Part shown: positions 20,767-32,181 of the stretch, piece after piece
Layout: every line of letters begins with the position of its first letter
How positions within the stretch are numbered: position 1 is the stretch's first letter
Source of the DNA: Isochrysis galbana
Lineage: Eukaryota; Haptophyta; Isochrysidales; Isochrysidaceae
Direction of reading: 5' to 3'
Length of the DNA stretch: 64,000 bases
Assembly (NCBI GenBank): GCA_018136815.1
Contig: CM030941.1
Coordinates: 1,239,582 to 1,303,581, forward strand
Translations under genes and position numbers: made by a program
Notes under the pieces: model-generated
What the model saw: the letters and a program-made list of their open reading frames with translations, nothing else
The model's database searches: none
Told to the model about the DNA's origin: nothing

Positions 20767-22435
20767 AGCAAAGGGCTGCCATCGAACGTGTTGAAGCCTA
20801 AAACATCCTCAGCCTGACGGTGAACGTTTTCGGCACCTTCTGATTGTTTGACATTTTCGTTCTGCCCTGTGATATGCCGGTACCGCGACCACACCCATCT
20901 TCAACCGAGCACAATTTGACGGACTGGGAATACCGCTTTTAGTGCGCCACGTGCTAATGCTCGCCGTCACAGCAACCGAGACAAATAATAGTACTTTTCA
21001 TGCGAACGTCCTTCTCATGTCGTCGGGTCGCGGTCGAAAATGACGTACAGGTGCCGATACAAATGTGCAGGGAAAGATCCTTCCTATCGGTCGTGTCATT
21101 GGACTCAGGAAGCCGACAAGTGACGGAGGGATGGGAACCGTATGAGTATGAGAGGGGAGGCGCGAGTAAAAGCTAGGATTGACTTTTTTCGTGCGTTTGT
21201 GCACTATCGGAGGCGACGAAAGAAAGCTTCCGCGCGGAACTTGCGGCCGCGAGGGCGGCCACGTCTGGCATCGGCCTAAAGGTGCGGGCCATCAAAAGTC
21301 CCAGTGCACTGTCAGAGCGGGGACGGTAGAAGTCCCGCACCTTTAGGAGGAGCAGGGGTGGCGCTCTCTTGCACTCCCCAAGCCGGCTGCCGCGGGGCCC
21401 GCTAGGACGACGTGGACTTGGGGCGCACTCCCTGCGCGTGCACTACTTCGGGCGGCTAGCATAGGGGTAAAGGGCTAAGATATAGATATGGTCCGATGGC
21501 AACTAAGTTTATACTTGGTTCACAATGAGGGTGTGAGCCACCGCAATACCGGTAGCATGTAGCATCCCTCTCATCTCCCATGCAAACTGCAAACGAGTTT
21601 TTAGGGGGTCTACGGTCTACAAGCATGGTGGTGCTCACCTCCAACCTCCAAGGCGGCGGCGGAATAACACCAGCGGATGCTGGATGCGCCGCGTTCGGTC
21701 TGTGTGCGAACGTGTTGTATTCATTGTATTCCTGCCCATCTGAAGGTTGTAGGCATGAATATTCGTGTAAGGTACGCGCCCACACTCACAGTTTAACAGT
21801 CGGCCCGTGTTGCTACTGACGCACAAGTCACACAGATTCGGATTCCTCATGGTCTCAATCTCAAGCCCAGTTTGCGCTGATTTTGGTGAGAGAAGAGGGG
21901 AAATCTTCCCCCGGTCCCACGATAAAAAAAATTGGGCCTCTGGGATCAACAAGAGTTTTTTTTACCCCAGCCCCCCCCACCTCTACAAAAAAAACATCTA
22001 AAGATTCAGGCTACTACCGCTAGCTATAAAGGACCACGCACTCACGGTACCGACTCATGCCATCGCCTATACCCAGAACACTCACTCCCTTTACACTACC
22101 CCCTTCATTCCTTTGTCTTTGGTATCGGGGGGGGGGGGCGCGTGCACTACGACGGGCCAAGCGCAAGGGGTGGGCTGGGGCAGACCTGTTGTTGGGTGTT
22201 CCTGTGGCAGACAAACGTAAACCGCCTTCTGAACCATCTTATATTGTCCCCGGGGGGTCTCGGCCCCCGCCCTGCGGCCCTTCTTCGTCTGCTGCCGCTC
22301 TTTCGCGGTGTCTGTCCGCCACGCGGGGTGTCAACCCGTTAGTATATCGCAAACGGGCGGTTATCTTACCTATTTGCGGGCCAGATCACGTCGTTTTTTT
22401 GTCGTTCATTTTCCGTCGTTCTCTTCGCTCTCCTG
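20767..22435. other. Intergenic region with dispersed repeats
   Basis: A 14-bp inverted repeat (CCTAAAGGTGCGGG at 21275-21288 and its complement at 21334-21347) could form a long hairpin. A family 5' module (AACTAAGTTTATACTTGG) starts at 21499. The segment 21710-21900 is repeated in inverse orientation at 35455-35640. Nothing coding is recognised. Confidence 0.45.
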
Positions 22436-22850
22436 CGGGCGTGTGTCGCATGCGCGCGCCATGGCCCCCTTCTGGGGGGCCCCTCGGGGCCCCCCAGAGG
22501 GCCAGCTGGGGCAGCTCAGGGGGCAGTGGAGGCTGGGGCAGTGCCCCTGGCCTCTCCTGCCTCTCCCTCGCTCGCCTCGCTGGCCCTGGGTGCCCTCCTG
22601 GCGGCCCTGTTGGTCTGTGGCTCAGTGGTGGGGGGGTGGGTCAGTACGATCAGGGGCCAGTTCAGGCGAATGCGTGCGGCTCGCGGCGCGCGCTCGGCGA
22701 GAGTCTGGGCAGATTTGATGTCAGCTCAGCCCTTGCCAGCAGGCAGGGGCTGAGGTTGGTTGTGCAGGCCCACCCAGGGGGTGTCTGCGATGGAGAGAGG
22801 GGGGCGCGAGGCCCCCATTGGCCTCCTACTTATAAAAGTAGTTCCCCCCC
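22436..22850 (-). mobile_element. Family C retroposon copy 3 (partial)
   Basis: On the minus strand the copy starts CTACTTTTATAAGTAGG, then AATGGGGGCCTCGCG and a GC-rich body parallel to 42549-43030 and to the reverse of 57190-57668. The distal part is missing or too divergent to follow. Confidence 0.7.
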
Positions 22851-23890
22851 CACCTCTACATCAGCTCCAAGACGACGGACTCGGTCTTCCATCCGTTCGA
22901 ACCGCAGCTCGATGCACCACGCTTCCGCTTCTTGGTTGGACTCCACGTCCTCCTCCTCGTCGCAACAGGTCACGTGCTGCGCACAGATCACGCGTGGCCT
23001 ACAGATCACGCGTGGCCTACAGATCACGCGTGGCCTACAGATCACGCGTGGCCTACAGATCACGCGTGGCCTACAGATCACGCGTGGCCTACAGATCACG
23101 CGTGGCCTACAGATCACGCGTGGCCTACAGATCACGCGTGGCCTACAGATCACGCGTGGCCTACAGATCACGCGTGGCCTACAGATCACGCGTGGCCTAC
23201 AGATCACGCGCCGCACACTCACAGTGACGAGCAAGGTGCACTTGTGCGTCCCATCGTACTCAACCCGATTCACCTTCCACCCAAGCGGCGTCTGCAGCAG
23301 GACAACTGCTAAGATTCGGGGAAGCCACGAGGGTCGCTGAGCTCGTACGCCAAGCACGGGAGCGCCGCGCAGTGAGGGGGCAACTGCAACTGCTGTCTCC
23401 TTGACCCCCTCCCCGTCAATACAAAAAGAAAACACCACGTGTTGCTCCGCAGCTCCGCAGGTGTGTGCAGGTCCGGACGGGTTCCAAGTGAGCTCCAAGC
23501 TCCCCACCACAGCGCGAGCGCCGAGCGCCTCTCATTGCTCATTGCAGGAAGGGAGTCACACTCAGAGAGGCTGCGGCCGACGCCACCAGATAATCCAGGT
23601 TGTCAAACTCAAAGGCAAAGGCAGAGGTGTTTGCCATCAGCGAGTCGACCGTCGTCGGGGTCAAGCAGCAGCAAGCAGCAAGTCTGCTCGCGCCTGTTGT
23701 CCAGCGGAGCTTGAAAGTGCGCGGTGCGTTCTGAAGAAGAAGAAGAGATGTGTGTCCACCGTGGATATAAATAAAGGTTGGCATTCGGGTGAGAGTATAT
23801 GAATATTGTTGTAAACCTAGATGTGAAACACGGTGGGTTAGGTCTAGAAACACACCAAAAACAGCTGTTTTTGGCTTTTTTGGAAACACG
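22830..23890 (-). CDS. Possible spliced gene containing the 18-bp repeat (uncertain)
   Basis: The minus-strand frame from 23510 to 22830 is open and has ordinary-looking sequence on both sides of the repeat (FSFCIDGEGVKETAVAVAPS, WKVNRVEYDGTHKCTLLVTV; then CDEEEDVESNQEAEAWCIEL). Upstream, a CTTCTTCTTCAG acceptor near 23733 leads into another open stretch ending FDNLDYLVASAAASLSVT. I cannot join these into one model with confidence, and I recognise no family. It may be a decayed gene. Confidence 0.25.
22984..23214. repeat. Perfect 18-bp tandem repeat, 12 units plus a partial
   Basis: The unit CAGATCACGCGTGGCCTA runs without a single difference from 22984 to 23199, and a thirteenth unit breaks off after CAGATCACGCG. 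The period is a multiple of three, so open frames pass through it on both strands (LQITRG or ICRPRV repeats). Confidence 0.97.
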
Positions 23891-24300
23891 GTGAAACACA
23901 GTACCGAAAACAGCGGGTCATATATATAGTTATAGTATATACATGTATATTTATATCCCCATCTCCCGTAGGCTCACAGCTCACAGCTACCGGTAGTTCC
24001 TGTGGGAGTGTAATTGTAATTGTAACTGTCAAGCATGATTGTGATTGATGATTGATTGTCTTGCATCCAACTAGGCGGTGCTAGGTGGTAGGTGGAAGTG
24101 GTAGGTGGGAGGCCAGGCAATCAGGCGGCGGGATTGATTATGCTATGGCTATGGCCTCGCTCGCACGCTCACTCACCGCGCGCGCGCAGCGCGCAGCCCT
24201 CTGTTCCGGACATAGGGGTCTCCTAGAAACACGGTGAAAAACACTGTTTTTGACTTCCGTAGAAACACACTGTTCCTGTGTTTAACAACTAGGGTTGTAA
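23820..24300. repeat. GAAACACGGTG hairpin repeats
   Basis: The word GAAACACGGTG occurs at about 23826, 23884 and 24230. A perfect 20-bp palindrome (CCAAAAACAGCTGTTTTTGG) lies at about 23856-23875, and a related AAAAACACTGTTTTT hairpin at about 24238. The region is AT-rich compared with its surroundings. Confidence 0.65.
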
Positions 24301-24429
24301 ACGACTGTGGACATTCGATGGCTCATTTGAGTGATGTCCCATATTTGACGGAACGCGACCTCAGTTCCCCATACCACTATCGTCAAACGTACACTAGAGC
24401 TCTAACAGTAATGCTAGAAATTCTAGCGT

Positions 24430-25058
24430 AAACAGGATCGGCGTAAAGAGAGGGGAAAGAAGAGAGAGAGGAAGAGAGAGAGACCCGTGGCCCGTTCCTG
24501 TGTGAAGCGATTCCCGACTTACTTAGTCAGTAAAGTGGCAGGAGAGGAGGAGAGGGGGACACATTCTACTAGATGGAGACCATCTGTAACACGATGGTAC
24601 CACAAGTTCTGTGTCGGTGTGATTATTTTGTATTTTGTGCGTTTTGCGCTGTACTCCTACTCTTCTGACACACGTGAGAGTCCCTTTTTGCCTCTCTCTC
24701 TTCTTTTCCCTTCCGTTTCGTCGTCGGCATCCATCCTCCTCTCCCTCTCCACCCTCTTCCAGTGATTCTAGAGAGTGGCGAGTAAAGTATCCCAGATTGT
24801 ACGGCATCTCCCCTTTTGTTACTTCTCTCTCCTGTCTCAGCCCCAAATCTCTCTCTCTCTCTCCCCCCCCCCCCCCCGCCGCCCCTCTTCCCTCTTCCCC
24901 TCTCCCCCCCGCCCCCCGCTCTCCCCCGCCCTCCCCCTCCCCCCCTCTCGCCCGCGCCGCGCTCTCTGCCGCTGCTGCTGCCCGCGGTGCTGCGCACTCA
25001 GCAGCCCCCCGCACCCGTTCGCGGGCGGGGCCAGCGCGCCCAGCCATCTCATCCGGCC
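24430..25058 (+). promoter_or_regulatory. Pyrimidine-rich leader upstream of the NEK-type kinase
   Basis: The stretch 24690-25000 is strongly pyrimidine-biased on the sense strand, including (CT) repeats and a C run at 24847-24878. I read it as 5' UTR or core promoter of the kinase. No TATA box is evident. Confidence 0.45.
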
Positions 25059-27622
25059 ATGTCAAGCGTTGCCGACTTCGTGCCGCAGCGACACCTCGGC
25101 TCGGGCGCAAGCGGTGTGGTTCGGCTGGCACGCCGGATCGCTGACGGCCGTCTCTATGCGCTCAAGGAGCTGCAAATGCCAAGGAACCCGAACGAGGCAT
25201 CAGCAATGCTACAGGAGTCGCACATCCTCGCATCGATAGAGCATCCTTTCGTCATCCGCTACTACGACTCTTTTGTAGACAACAGCAGTCTGACGCTCTA
25301 CTTGGTCATGGAGTGAGTTGCTGCATCGCACTGCGTTGCCTGGGAGCATGCCAAGCGCTGTCAGCGTGAGATTGGGATGTCACCCGGCGAGGCCTTGATT
25401 TCGGACAGGAGATCGGCTTCCCGATTTGATCCGTCCTTGATTTGATCAGAGGGGATATGGCAGAGCAGGAGTGACCGCAGTCTCGACATGGAAGATTGAT
25501 GTCGTGTCCCCTTGGTACAGGTACGCTCCCAACGGCTCGCTGCACGGCTTGCTGGAAGAGCATCAACGCACTGGAACGCATCTGGATGAGACGGTCATCT
25601 GGCGGTATTGCATACAGCTCTTCATTGGACTACATGCCATCCATTCATTGTGCGCGCCTCCATGATTTGCGCTCAATGCACTCATTGTAACTGAGGAACT
25701 TTCGACCTGGTATCTCCCATGTTGTCGTTGTGTTGCCTAACGTTCATCTTGCTGCTGCGGACCGCAGACGCGTCGTTCATCGCGACATCAAGCCTCACAA
25801 CATCTTCTTGGGAGAAGGCGATATCGTCAAGATTGGCGATTTTGGTGTGTCAAGACAGCTCAACTCCTCCCGTGAAATGGCGCAGACTCTTGTTGGTTCG
25901 CCAGGGTATCTCTCTCCAGAGCTCTGCAACGGGGACCCATACAACGAGAAAGCGGACATATGGGCCCTCGGTGTGCTGCTAAGCGAGCTGTGCGCGCTCA
26001 AACACCCCTTCGGCGACGCATCATCGCAAGCGGCCTTGATCATGAAAATAATGCGGGCTGCGCCACCAATGCTCCCTTCAATGTATTCGGCGCAGCTCTC
26101 ACGTTTATTGGTCTGCTGCATGCAACGCCAGCCGCTCAGCAGACCGTCCGCTCTGCAATTGCTCTCGCTCTCGACAACGCTGCAACATGCAGCCCGCCTC
26201 GATCTTTTGAGCTACTTTCCGCCGAGCGCGCTGCGGACTTATGCAGCTTCAGCTAGTGGAAAACAAGCAACTGTGACTTCGTTTCGAGTGGATGAAGGTT
26301 TGGAACCACAACTTGATGCAGATGCCATGGGGGCCACTACGTCCCATTCTCATCTCCGCGGCACTTTCACGGACGAGACATTCGCCGAGGAGCGGCACCA
26401 CACCCACCACAACGACGTGGCGGATTCGGGTGTGGGTCGCCGTCAAGGCGAGCGACGCCGCTGCGGGAACTCCACTCGTAAAGCAAGCTCTGGGCCGTGG
26501 GAGCTCAAGCCTGTCTGCGTTGGGCGGCAACGTTGCGGATCATTCAACAACACGAACAGCCACGGGACCTACTCGTCCGCAGAGTCGTCGGCGTACGCCT
26601 TTACCGACGATGATAACCTCTCTGGGGAGGAACTCGGTCCATCCACATCGACGCCGCCAAGGCCCGCTGCAATGGGACGTGCCCAAGAGTCGGCTTGGGG
26701 CTGGGGCCGAGGTGCTTCCTCTTCCGATCTGATGTCTGAAGAGCCGGTCCGGGATCGAGGGCGAGGAGCCTTGTGGGAGTCAGGCAGCGGACTCAAACAG
26801 TTGGATCGGCGCGATCAGGCACACCCGCGTGTATGCTCGTCAGCATTTCTATCGGCGGGTAGTGTGGCAAGTCGGCTTGGGCACGTCGTCTCGGGAGAGG
26901 ACTTCAACCCGTCAGCATCATCGATGGCGAGGTCTACAGGTGGTCGTGCGCAATACTCTGCGTTGGAAAGAGACGGGGTTCAGAAGGCTGAAGCGAGGGC
27001 CATGGGTCTGGGCCGCGGGGCGGGGGCAGTGTCGTCTGAGCCGGACAAAGGTATTGCGTTTGCTGACGGCGCATGCAAGCATTCTAATCGACGTGACTTG
27101 GCGCGTCCACGTGTGTGCACGTCGCCGTTCCCGACGCAGGCGGCTGCAAGCCTGCCGGTACAAGCCCCTGTGGATCCATCCACCGAGAGTGCCGGAAACT
27201 CGCGAAGCCTCCTCCCAAGTGCTTCCTCTCCCCGTGAGCGTGAGGTGAAAGGCCTATGGGCCAAACGGCGTGGGGACGCCCATCAACCCATGGTAGCCGG
27301 GAAGCTGCACATGCTCTCGCTCAATGATGGGGACTTGGACCATGCTTCGAGCCCGATCGATCGCTTCGCTAGACATCATTGCCCTGACGTTGCTCGTGTG
27401 CGCGGCGATTCCTGCCCATCTGATGATGGGCTCTATGTCCCTGTTCAAAGGCCCGAGGCCTCACCTCTTTACAATCTTGTGCGGCAGAACTTCCCTCGCC
27501 GAAACGATAGGCAAGGGGTAGGCGGCCCGCGCCCGGAATGTGATCCCGAGCCAAAGCAAGTGCACTCACAGGACGCACTTTGGGGCCGGAAACTTTTTGA
27601 CGCAAGCTCGGCCAACGGCTAA
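25059..27622 (+). CDS. NEK-type serine/threonine protein kinase
   Basis: NEK kinases phosphorylate substrates in mitosis and cilia. Three exons (25059-25312, 25521-25649, 25768-27622) join in frame to 745 residues across GTGAGT/TACAG and GTGCGC/CGCAG introns. The kinase domain (residues 10-270) is complete: glycine loop LGSGASGVVRLA, catalytic lysine in YALKEL, HRDIKPHN catalytic loop, KIGDFGVSRQL, activation segment ending GSPGYLSPELC, and NEKADIWALGVLLSEL. The tail of about 470 residues is low complexity, with an internal duplication (LGRGA, then RRDLARPRVCTSPF versus DRRDQAHPRVCSSAF) and no recognised domain. The NEK assignment rests on the DIWALG and C-lobe pattern; other SCY/ULK-like groups fit less well. 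Confidence 0.88.
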
Positions 27623-27699
27623 TATATTCGCAATACGCACTGTGAGCTAACACGATAGATGCGTGACTTATCTTGCGCGAGTGCACCTTGCGCTCCTTG

Positions 27700-29570
27700 G
27701 TGGCGCAAGCCACTTAGGGATTTTGGCGGAAACTAGTCGACAAAATAGAGAAGAAGGCCACCATATACATGCCGCTCACAAACAACCTATCAATACACGG
27801 CAAAACAAAAGTGGCCAACTTCCTAATATATTCTATTCCGAGATACTGGTTACAAACACTAGCGGCCCCCAGATGGTTCCACACGGCCGTCAAAAGAGCT
27901 GTAGACAAAATAATGTGGACTAACGCGCGCACCGGGCGAAGGTTACAATGGATAAAACACCCCGAACTCCCACTGAAAAACGACACCGAGGAAGGGCCCC
28001 ACCTAGGGGTGGGCCTACTGGACTGGGACAACCATGTTAAAGCGCTACAAGCGAAATGGGCACTAAACTACCTAGACGCGCGTCAAGCGCAATGGAAACA
28101 AGTGCTCGACGCTTGGTTCTGTCGCACGAACCTAGGGAGAGCAGCTGTCCTGTCGACGATACCTACGAACAAACTGACCGACGGCATAACAAGTTCGAGC
28201 AAACTCCCGGCGTTCTGGAAACAAGCGCTGAACAATATCCGCGAACTAGAACTCACACCCCTAAAAACGAGCAGAGATGGGCTGCTCTCGCAACCCATGT
28301 GGGGCAGTCCGACACACCCGGGCCCCAAACTGAACCCCTCATGGGCGAAACTACGGAACAAACTGGAATGCAACGCCATACACAACGTGTTTAGGGACTT
28401 CGAGGCGATTGTACCTTTCAGCGGGGAGGAATGTGCGCAATACCTTAGAAACAACGACACGTACATACAATTCAAAGGGGAATATATTCCAAGGGACAAA
28501 TTTTTAGAAACATGGGAAACACTGGTAAGACATGCAACGTCGACAATGTCGACAGCGGAGGGTACGGACGCGAGTGGAGACATACCCCCCAGGCGCGAAA
28601 ACAGAGAGCAAAACGACCCGATAGAACCGCCCCCCGAATTACGCATCACACAAGACGGCGAATACTACGTGAAGAACAAAGGCACATGGTACGAGGCGGA
28701 ACTTTCGTACCTCGGCACACCAATAACCGGAAAGATAACCACCGCTCCACCGAACCTCGACAACTCCCCGCCGGCTAGGTGGGGAGAAGGATACAAGTCC
28801 AACAAGAGACTCGAATACCCGCTAGCTGATGAACACACTTTGGACGGCAAGACACCGCTCGACGCCACCGAGGTAACACACCTCACCAGAGCCCTTCAGC
28901 AAGCAAGCCGCAAACGCAAGCGCCTCACGGGACCTACCAAATGGGAGGAGAAACTCCAAATACCAACAAGCACATGGACACACCTAGCTAAGCCATACAC
29001 GTCCCCAATGGTGACAGCGCGCGACACGCACCTACACTTCAAACACATAACACATAGACGGGTGGGCACGTACAATCGATTCCCTGACAGAGCAAACACA
29101 TGCCGTATATGCGGAACGGCGAACGAATCCTCGACGCACCTGGGGGAATGCCCCGGGATAACCAGGGTATTGGACGCACTAAACAAAATCGCGAGGTTCT
29201 CGCCCAAAGCCGAAAGAAACAGAGAAGACATCATCATAGACAATCTATTCATTTTCCCAAAAGGGGACGCCCCAAAAGCGTTATACATTCTATACCTGCT
29301 AGCATGGAGATATATCATAACAGACTTCTATAGGATTCACTATGAGAATATAAAATACTCAGAAGAATCAATACTCATAAGAATAATAGATAGAGAGATA
29401 CACTACCCTGTGTAAAGCACTATTATTCGCATATGAAACCGACTCAGCGCGAACGGCCCAAGCGGGCATGGGAAGACAACCCAAGAAAAGGATAGATGTA
29501 GGCGACCTGAGACCCGTATTTCACATAAGCGACAGAGGTGGGCTCAAACCCAGCGAGGAGCTAGCGCCAA
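27700..29570 (+). mobile_element. 5'-truncated LINE: RT C-terminal part plus zinc-knuckle
   Basis: The frame is open from about 27722 (WRKLVDKIEKKATIYMPL) to the stop at 29415. It has the post-RT thumb pattern of non-LTR retrotransposons: LSIHGKTKVANFLIYSIPRY, KALQAKWALNYLDARQAQWK, and near the end CRICGTANESSTHLGECPG, a C-x2-C...H-x3-C knuckle. The catalytic RT motifs (YADD) and any endonuclease lie upstream and are missing. A 3' UTR of about 150 bp follows. Relatives occur at 29775-30054 and 56212-56714. The element begins about 80 bp after the kinase stop codon. Confidence 0.82.
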
Positions 29571-30054
29571 GTCCACCATCTCGTGGTGAAGAGGCCCCGG
29601 GTCTGCTGCCCGACTCCCTTCTTCATCTCTCTCCTTCTCCTTCTCCACCGTCCGCTACGGTCCCGCCGCCAACCTCTTCGGCTTCACCGGAGCTCAACCC
29701 CGTCGAGCTGCGCTATATTGAGCTGATGCAGGCCATGGCCGCACAGTTCTCTCAGCAACTCGCTGCGGTCACCGCAGCAGACAAAATCCTGTGGGAAAGC
29801 CCCTACACCGGCAGAATAAACAAATGGGTAAAACACCCGCAGCACCCCATACACGAAGCGGACAACGCGACACGCACGATGGGGACCGGCCTCCTCCATT
29901 GGACGGCGCACGTGAAAGCTCTCCAAGCGAAATGGATACTGAACTATCTTAACGCGAGGAGGGCCGTATGGAAACACGCGCTAGACCCGGAGTGCCTAGC
30001 TTTTGATCGCTACCGGGCGCGCTGCCAGCGCTTTCTCGGCCATCCACTTAGATA
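29568..30054 (+). mobile_element. gag-LINE chimeric fragment
   Basis: Positions 29568-29775 repeat, in opposite orientation, the gag-like helix region at about 11870-12075 (VELRYIELMQAMAAQFSQQL). At GCGGTCACC (29772-29780) the sequence switches in frame into LINE sequence: ADKILWESPYTG, then ALQAKWILNYLNARRAVWK. The joint frame (from 29468) stays open to 30055. It looks like a template-switch or insertion joint between two unrelated element types. Confidence 0.7.
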
Positions 30055-30055
30055 G

Positions 30056-30690
30056 AATGACACACCAAGCATCATATGCAAAGATGCCACCCTAACTAAC
30101 AGCTACAGCTACGCCAATCGCCGCCGCCGCCCGCGCGCATCGCGTCACAGTTGGCCCTGCGCAACACCGACAACAAGACCAAGGCTACGGGCCGAACGGC
30201 GAACGGCGAACGGGCCGGACTGCCCAACTTTCGAACGCGACTGCGCGGGCCGCTGGGGCTTTCTTGCCCTTGCCCCTCAGCTTGCATAGGCTATGCATAG
30301 GGCGACCCAAAACTCATCACTCATCACATGAAATGGTTCCGCCCCAGGAGCCAAATTCATCGGCCTAGCGGGCTCGGCGCACGCCTTAACGGTGAAGGCG
30401 GGGGTGAGAGGTGGAGGTGAACACCCCCCACACCAGCTCTCAAGATTTCGGATCAAGGGTGGGCGCGAACGCGTGGGGACGGGGCAGGAGGCTTTGGGGG
30501 TTAGAGGCAAGTCCGGAACGGCCTGGTCGCGACCGGCCCGTCGCGCCGCACGGCCACTCGCCACTTGATTGAGGAGCTGCACTTCCAGGCGTCCAAGCGA
30601 GCGCGCGAGCGCTTGTCGACGTCAATCGGGGCCATGCATGGCCCTGGGGGTCGGGCCGGATCGAATCGAGGCATTCCTGCGGTGCGAGGG
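30056..30690. other. Intergenic region
   Basis: GC-rich sequence around 30110-30160 (CGCCAATCGCC, GCGCATCGCGTC) resembles 55765-55795. No coding region or RNA is recognised. Confidence 0.35.
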
Positions 30691-30696
30691 GCCAGG

Positions 30697-31163
30697 ATGG
30701 GTTAGTACGAGTGTGTGCGACCCTTAAGAACCAGCGTGCGGCCTACTAGCTACTAGTACTAGTGACCCCCCACCATGCACCATGCTCGCTGCTCGCGAGC
30801 AGAGCGCAGAGCTCTGGATTCTGCATGGCCACCACCTCCAGGCCATTCTTCGGCCGATCACGCGCGATCGGACGTCGCGGAAGCTCCGCGTTTCTAAGAG
30901 TGATGCGCCCCACATTCACTACTTTGATTCCCTCCCGTGAGCGCCCGCCTCAATCTCAATCTCCCAAAATAGACCGCCACGCGCGGGGCAAAGGAGGGGG
31001 GGGGGGCCTCACCGACGCCATTGCCCTTCGTGGGGCGGGAGGGGGTCGTTCGGAGGGGGGAAGGGAGTTGCCGGGGCAGGTAGGGGGGGACCCTGCGGAA
31101 TCCTTGGACACCCAGCCAGGGGAGGTGGGAAATAGTGGTTAAAATGAGTGAGTGACCGGGCTA
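30697..31163 (+). mobile_element. Family D repeat copy 1
   Basis: The copy starts GTTAGTACGAGTGTGTGCGACCC, passes CGATCACGCGCGATCGG, CGCGTTTCTAAGAG and CCCTGCGGAATCCTTGGAC, and ends GTGAGTGACCGGGCTA. The same order occurs at 34838-35250 (inverted) and 43516-43890. Confidence 0.8.
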
Positions 31164-31284
31164 GTAAGAGTAAGTGTGCCTCAGCACCACGGGTGGAGTA
31201 AACTAGCACGAACAAGAAAACTCTGAGAGAAGAGGAGAACGAGGGAGGCGTGTCCGCCGTCGATGACCGACCGGGCCTCGGTCG

Positions 31285-32181
31285 ATGGACGGCTCTTACT
31301 GGGGCGAGATATTCAGGGATGCGGCGCGGATCTCACACGCCTGGGCCGCCGAGCAGGCGCGCACCGAGGCAATACTGGCCGCTCTGCTCGAGTTCCACTC
31401 CCGCCTTGTGCAGCTGGGCCCGTGGGTGCGTTACACTGGGCAGCCGGTGGAACTGCTGCCGACTTGTGGAAAGCATATTGCCTTGCAGAGAACGGAGTGA
31501 ATTGAGCTTGAGCCAATGCTTACATTTCACCCTCTTACCTTTTGTAGATCCCCCGCGTCCGTCCAGAGCCTTACGGGGCGCTGCTGCGAGCAGAGCCCAA
31601 CAGTGATGGCCTCGGGTGCATTTCAGAGCTTCGCGCTCGCCACGAACGTGGCCGCAGCAACCTTCTTCGTGCATTGCAAGAGAGTGTCAACAAGTTCAGC
31701 ATTTTTCAGCAGGACTTTGCACAGCTACACGGTGCTCCTACACGTTACACAGCCCTGTAGAGTGTCAGCGCCCTTACAGAAGATGTCGCTTCCATCTCAT
31801 GATGCTTGCCCGTCTTGCATAGGACGTGTGTGTGATCGCTACAACAAATTGAGTCACATGCTGCGGTTCGACGAATCCGTCGTTCTCTCCGCCGAGGTCT
31901 CAGAAACTATTGTGGGAGCAGGCCGCGGGATAAAGGCAGGGAAGATCTTGTTCCCCCCGGCGCCCGAGGCGGTGAGGTGGGTGAAAGAAGTTGACATTGC
32001 CTTTACGAAGGAGTTGGAGCTCAAGCTGAGATTACTGGATATACTAACAACAAACGACGCGGGGCCCAATTCGTTGTCACAACTTTCACGGGCCGCACGA
32101 ATTTGGTGCCTTCAACCTGGGATCGAGAGGGAAGCTGTGGAGCGCCTACCCTATTTGGTTGAATCGCTCACAGTCGAATGA
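31285..32181 (+). CDS. CINP-like protein
   Basis: Three exons (31285-31425, 31548-31731, 31823-32181) join in frame to 227 residues. The donors are GTGCGT and G|GTGCTC; the acceptors are TTTGTAG and GCATAG. The product is helical: an N-terminal helix (ISHAWAAEQARTEAILAALL), then a central coiled coil (SELRARHERGRSNLLRALQE, FQQDFAQLHGRVCDRYNKL), and a C-terminal part (RWVKEVDIAFTKELELKLRL...LSQLSRAARIWCLQP). That C-terminal layout resembles CINP, the CDK2-interacting protein linked to replication and checkpoint signalling (its HFYEVSYKLSEMYKKELLLK...LSMWLHQP segment). Similarity is modest, so this is a probable assignment. The first ATG with a matching frame is used; it lies 120 bp after a family D repeat. 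Confidence 0.6.

Noticed and set aside
22984-23214. CRISPR-like regular repeat
   Set aside because: There are no spacers; units abut directly and are identical, and the genome is eukaryotic.
22057-23340. 427-codon plus-strand ORF through the 18-bp repeat
   Set aside because: It runs through a family C retroposon and then the tandem repeat, whose period is a multiple of three; nothing in it is protein-like.
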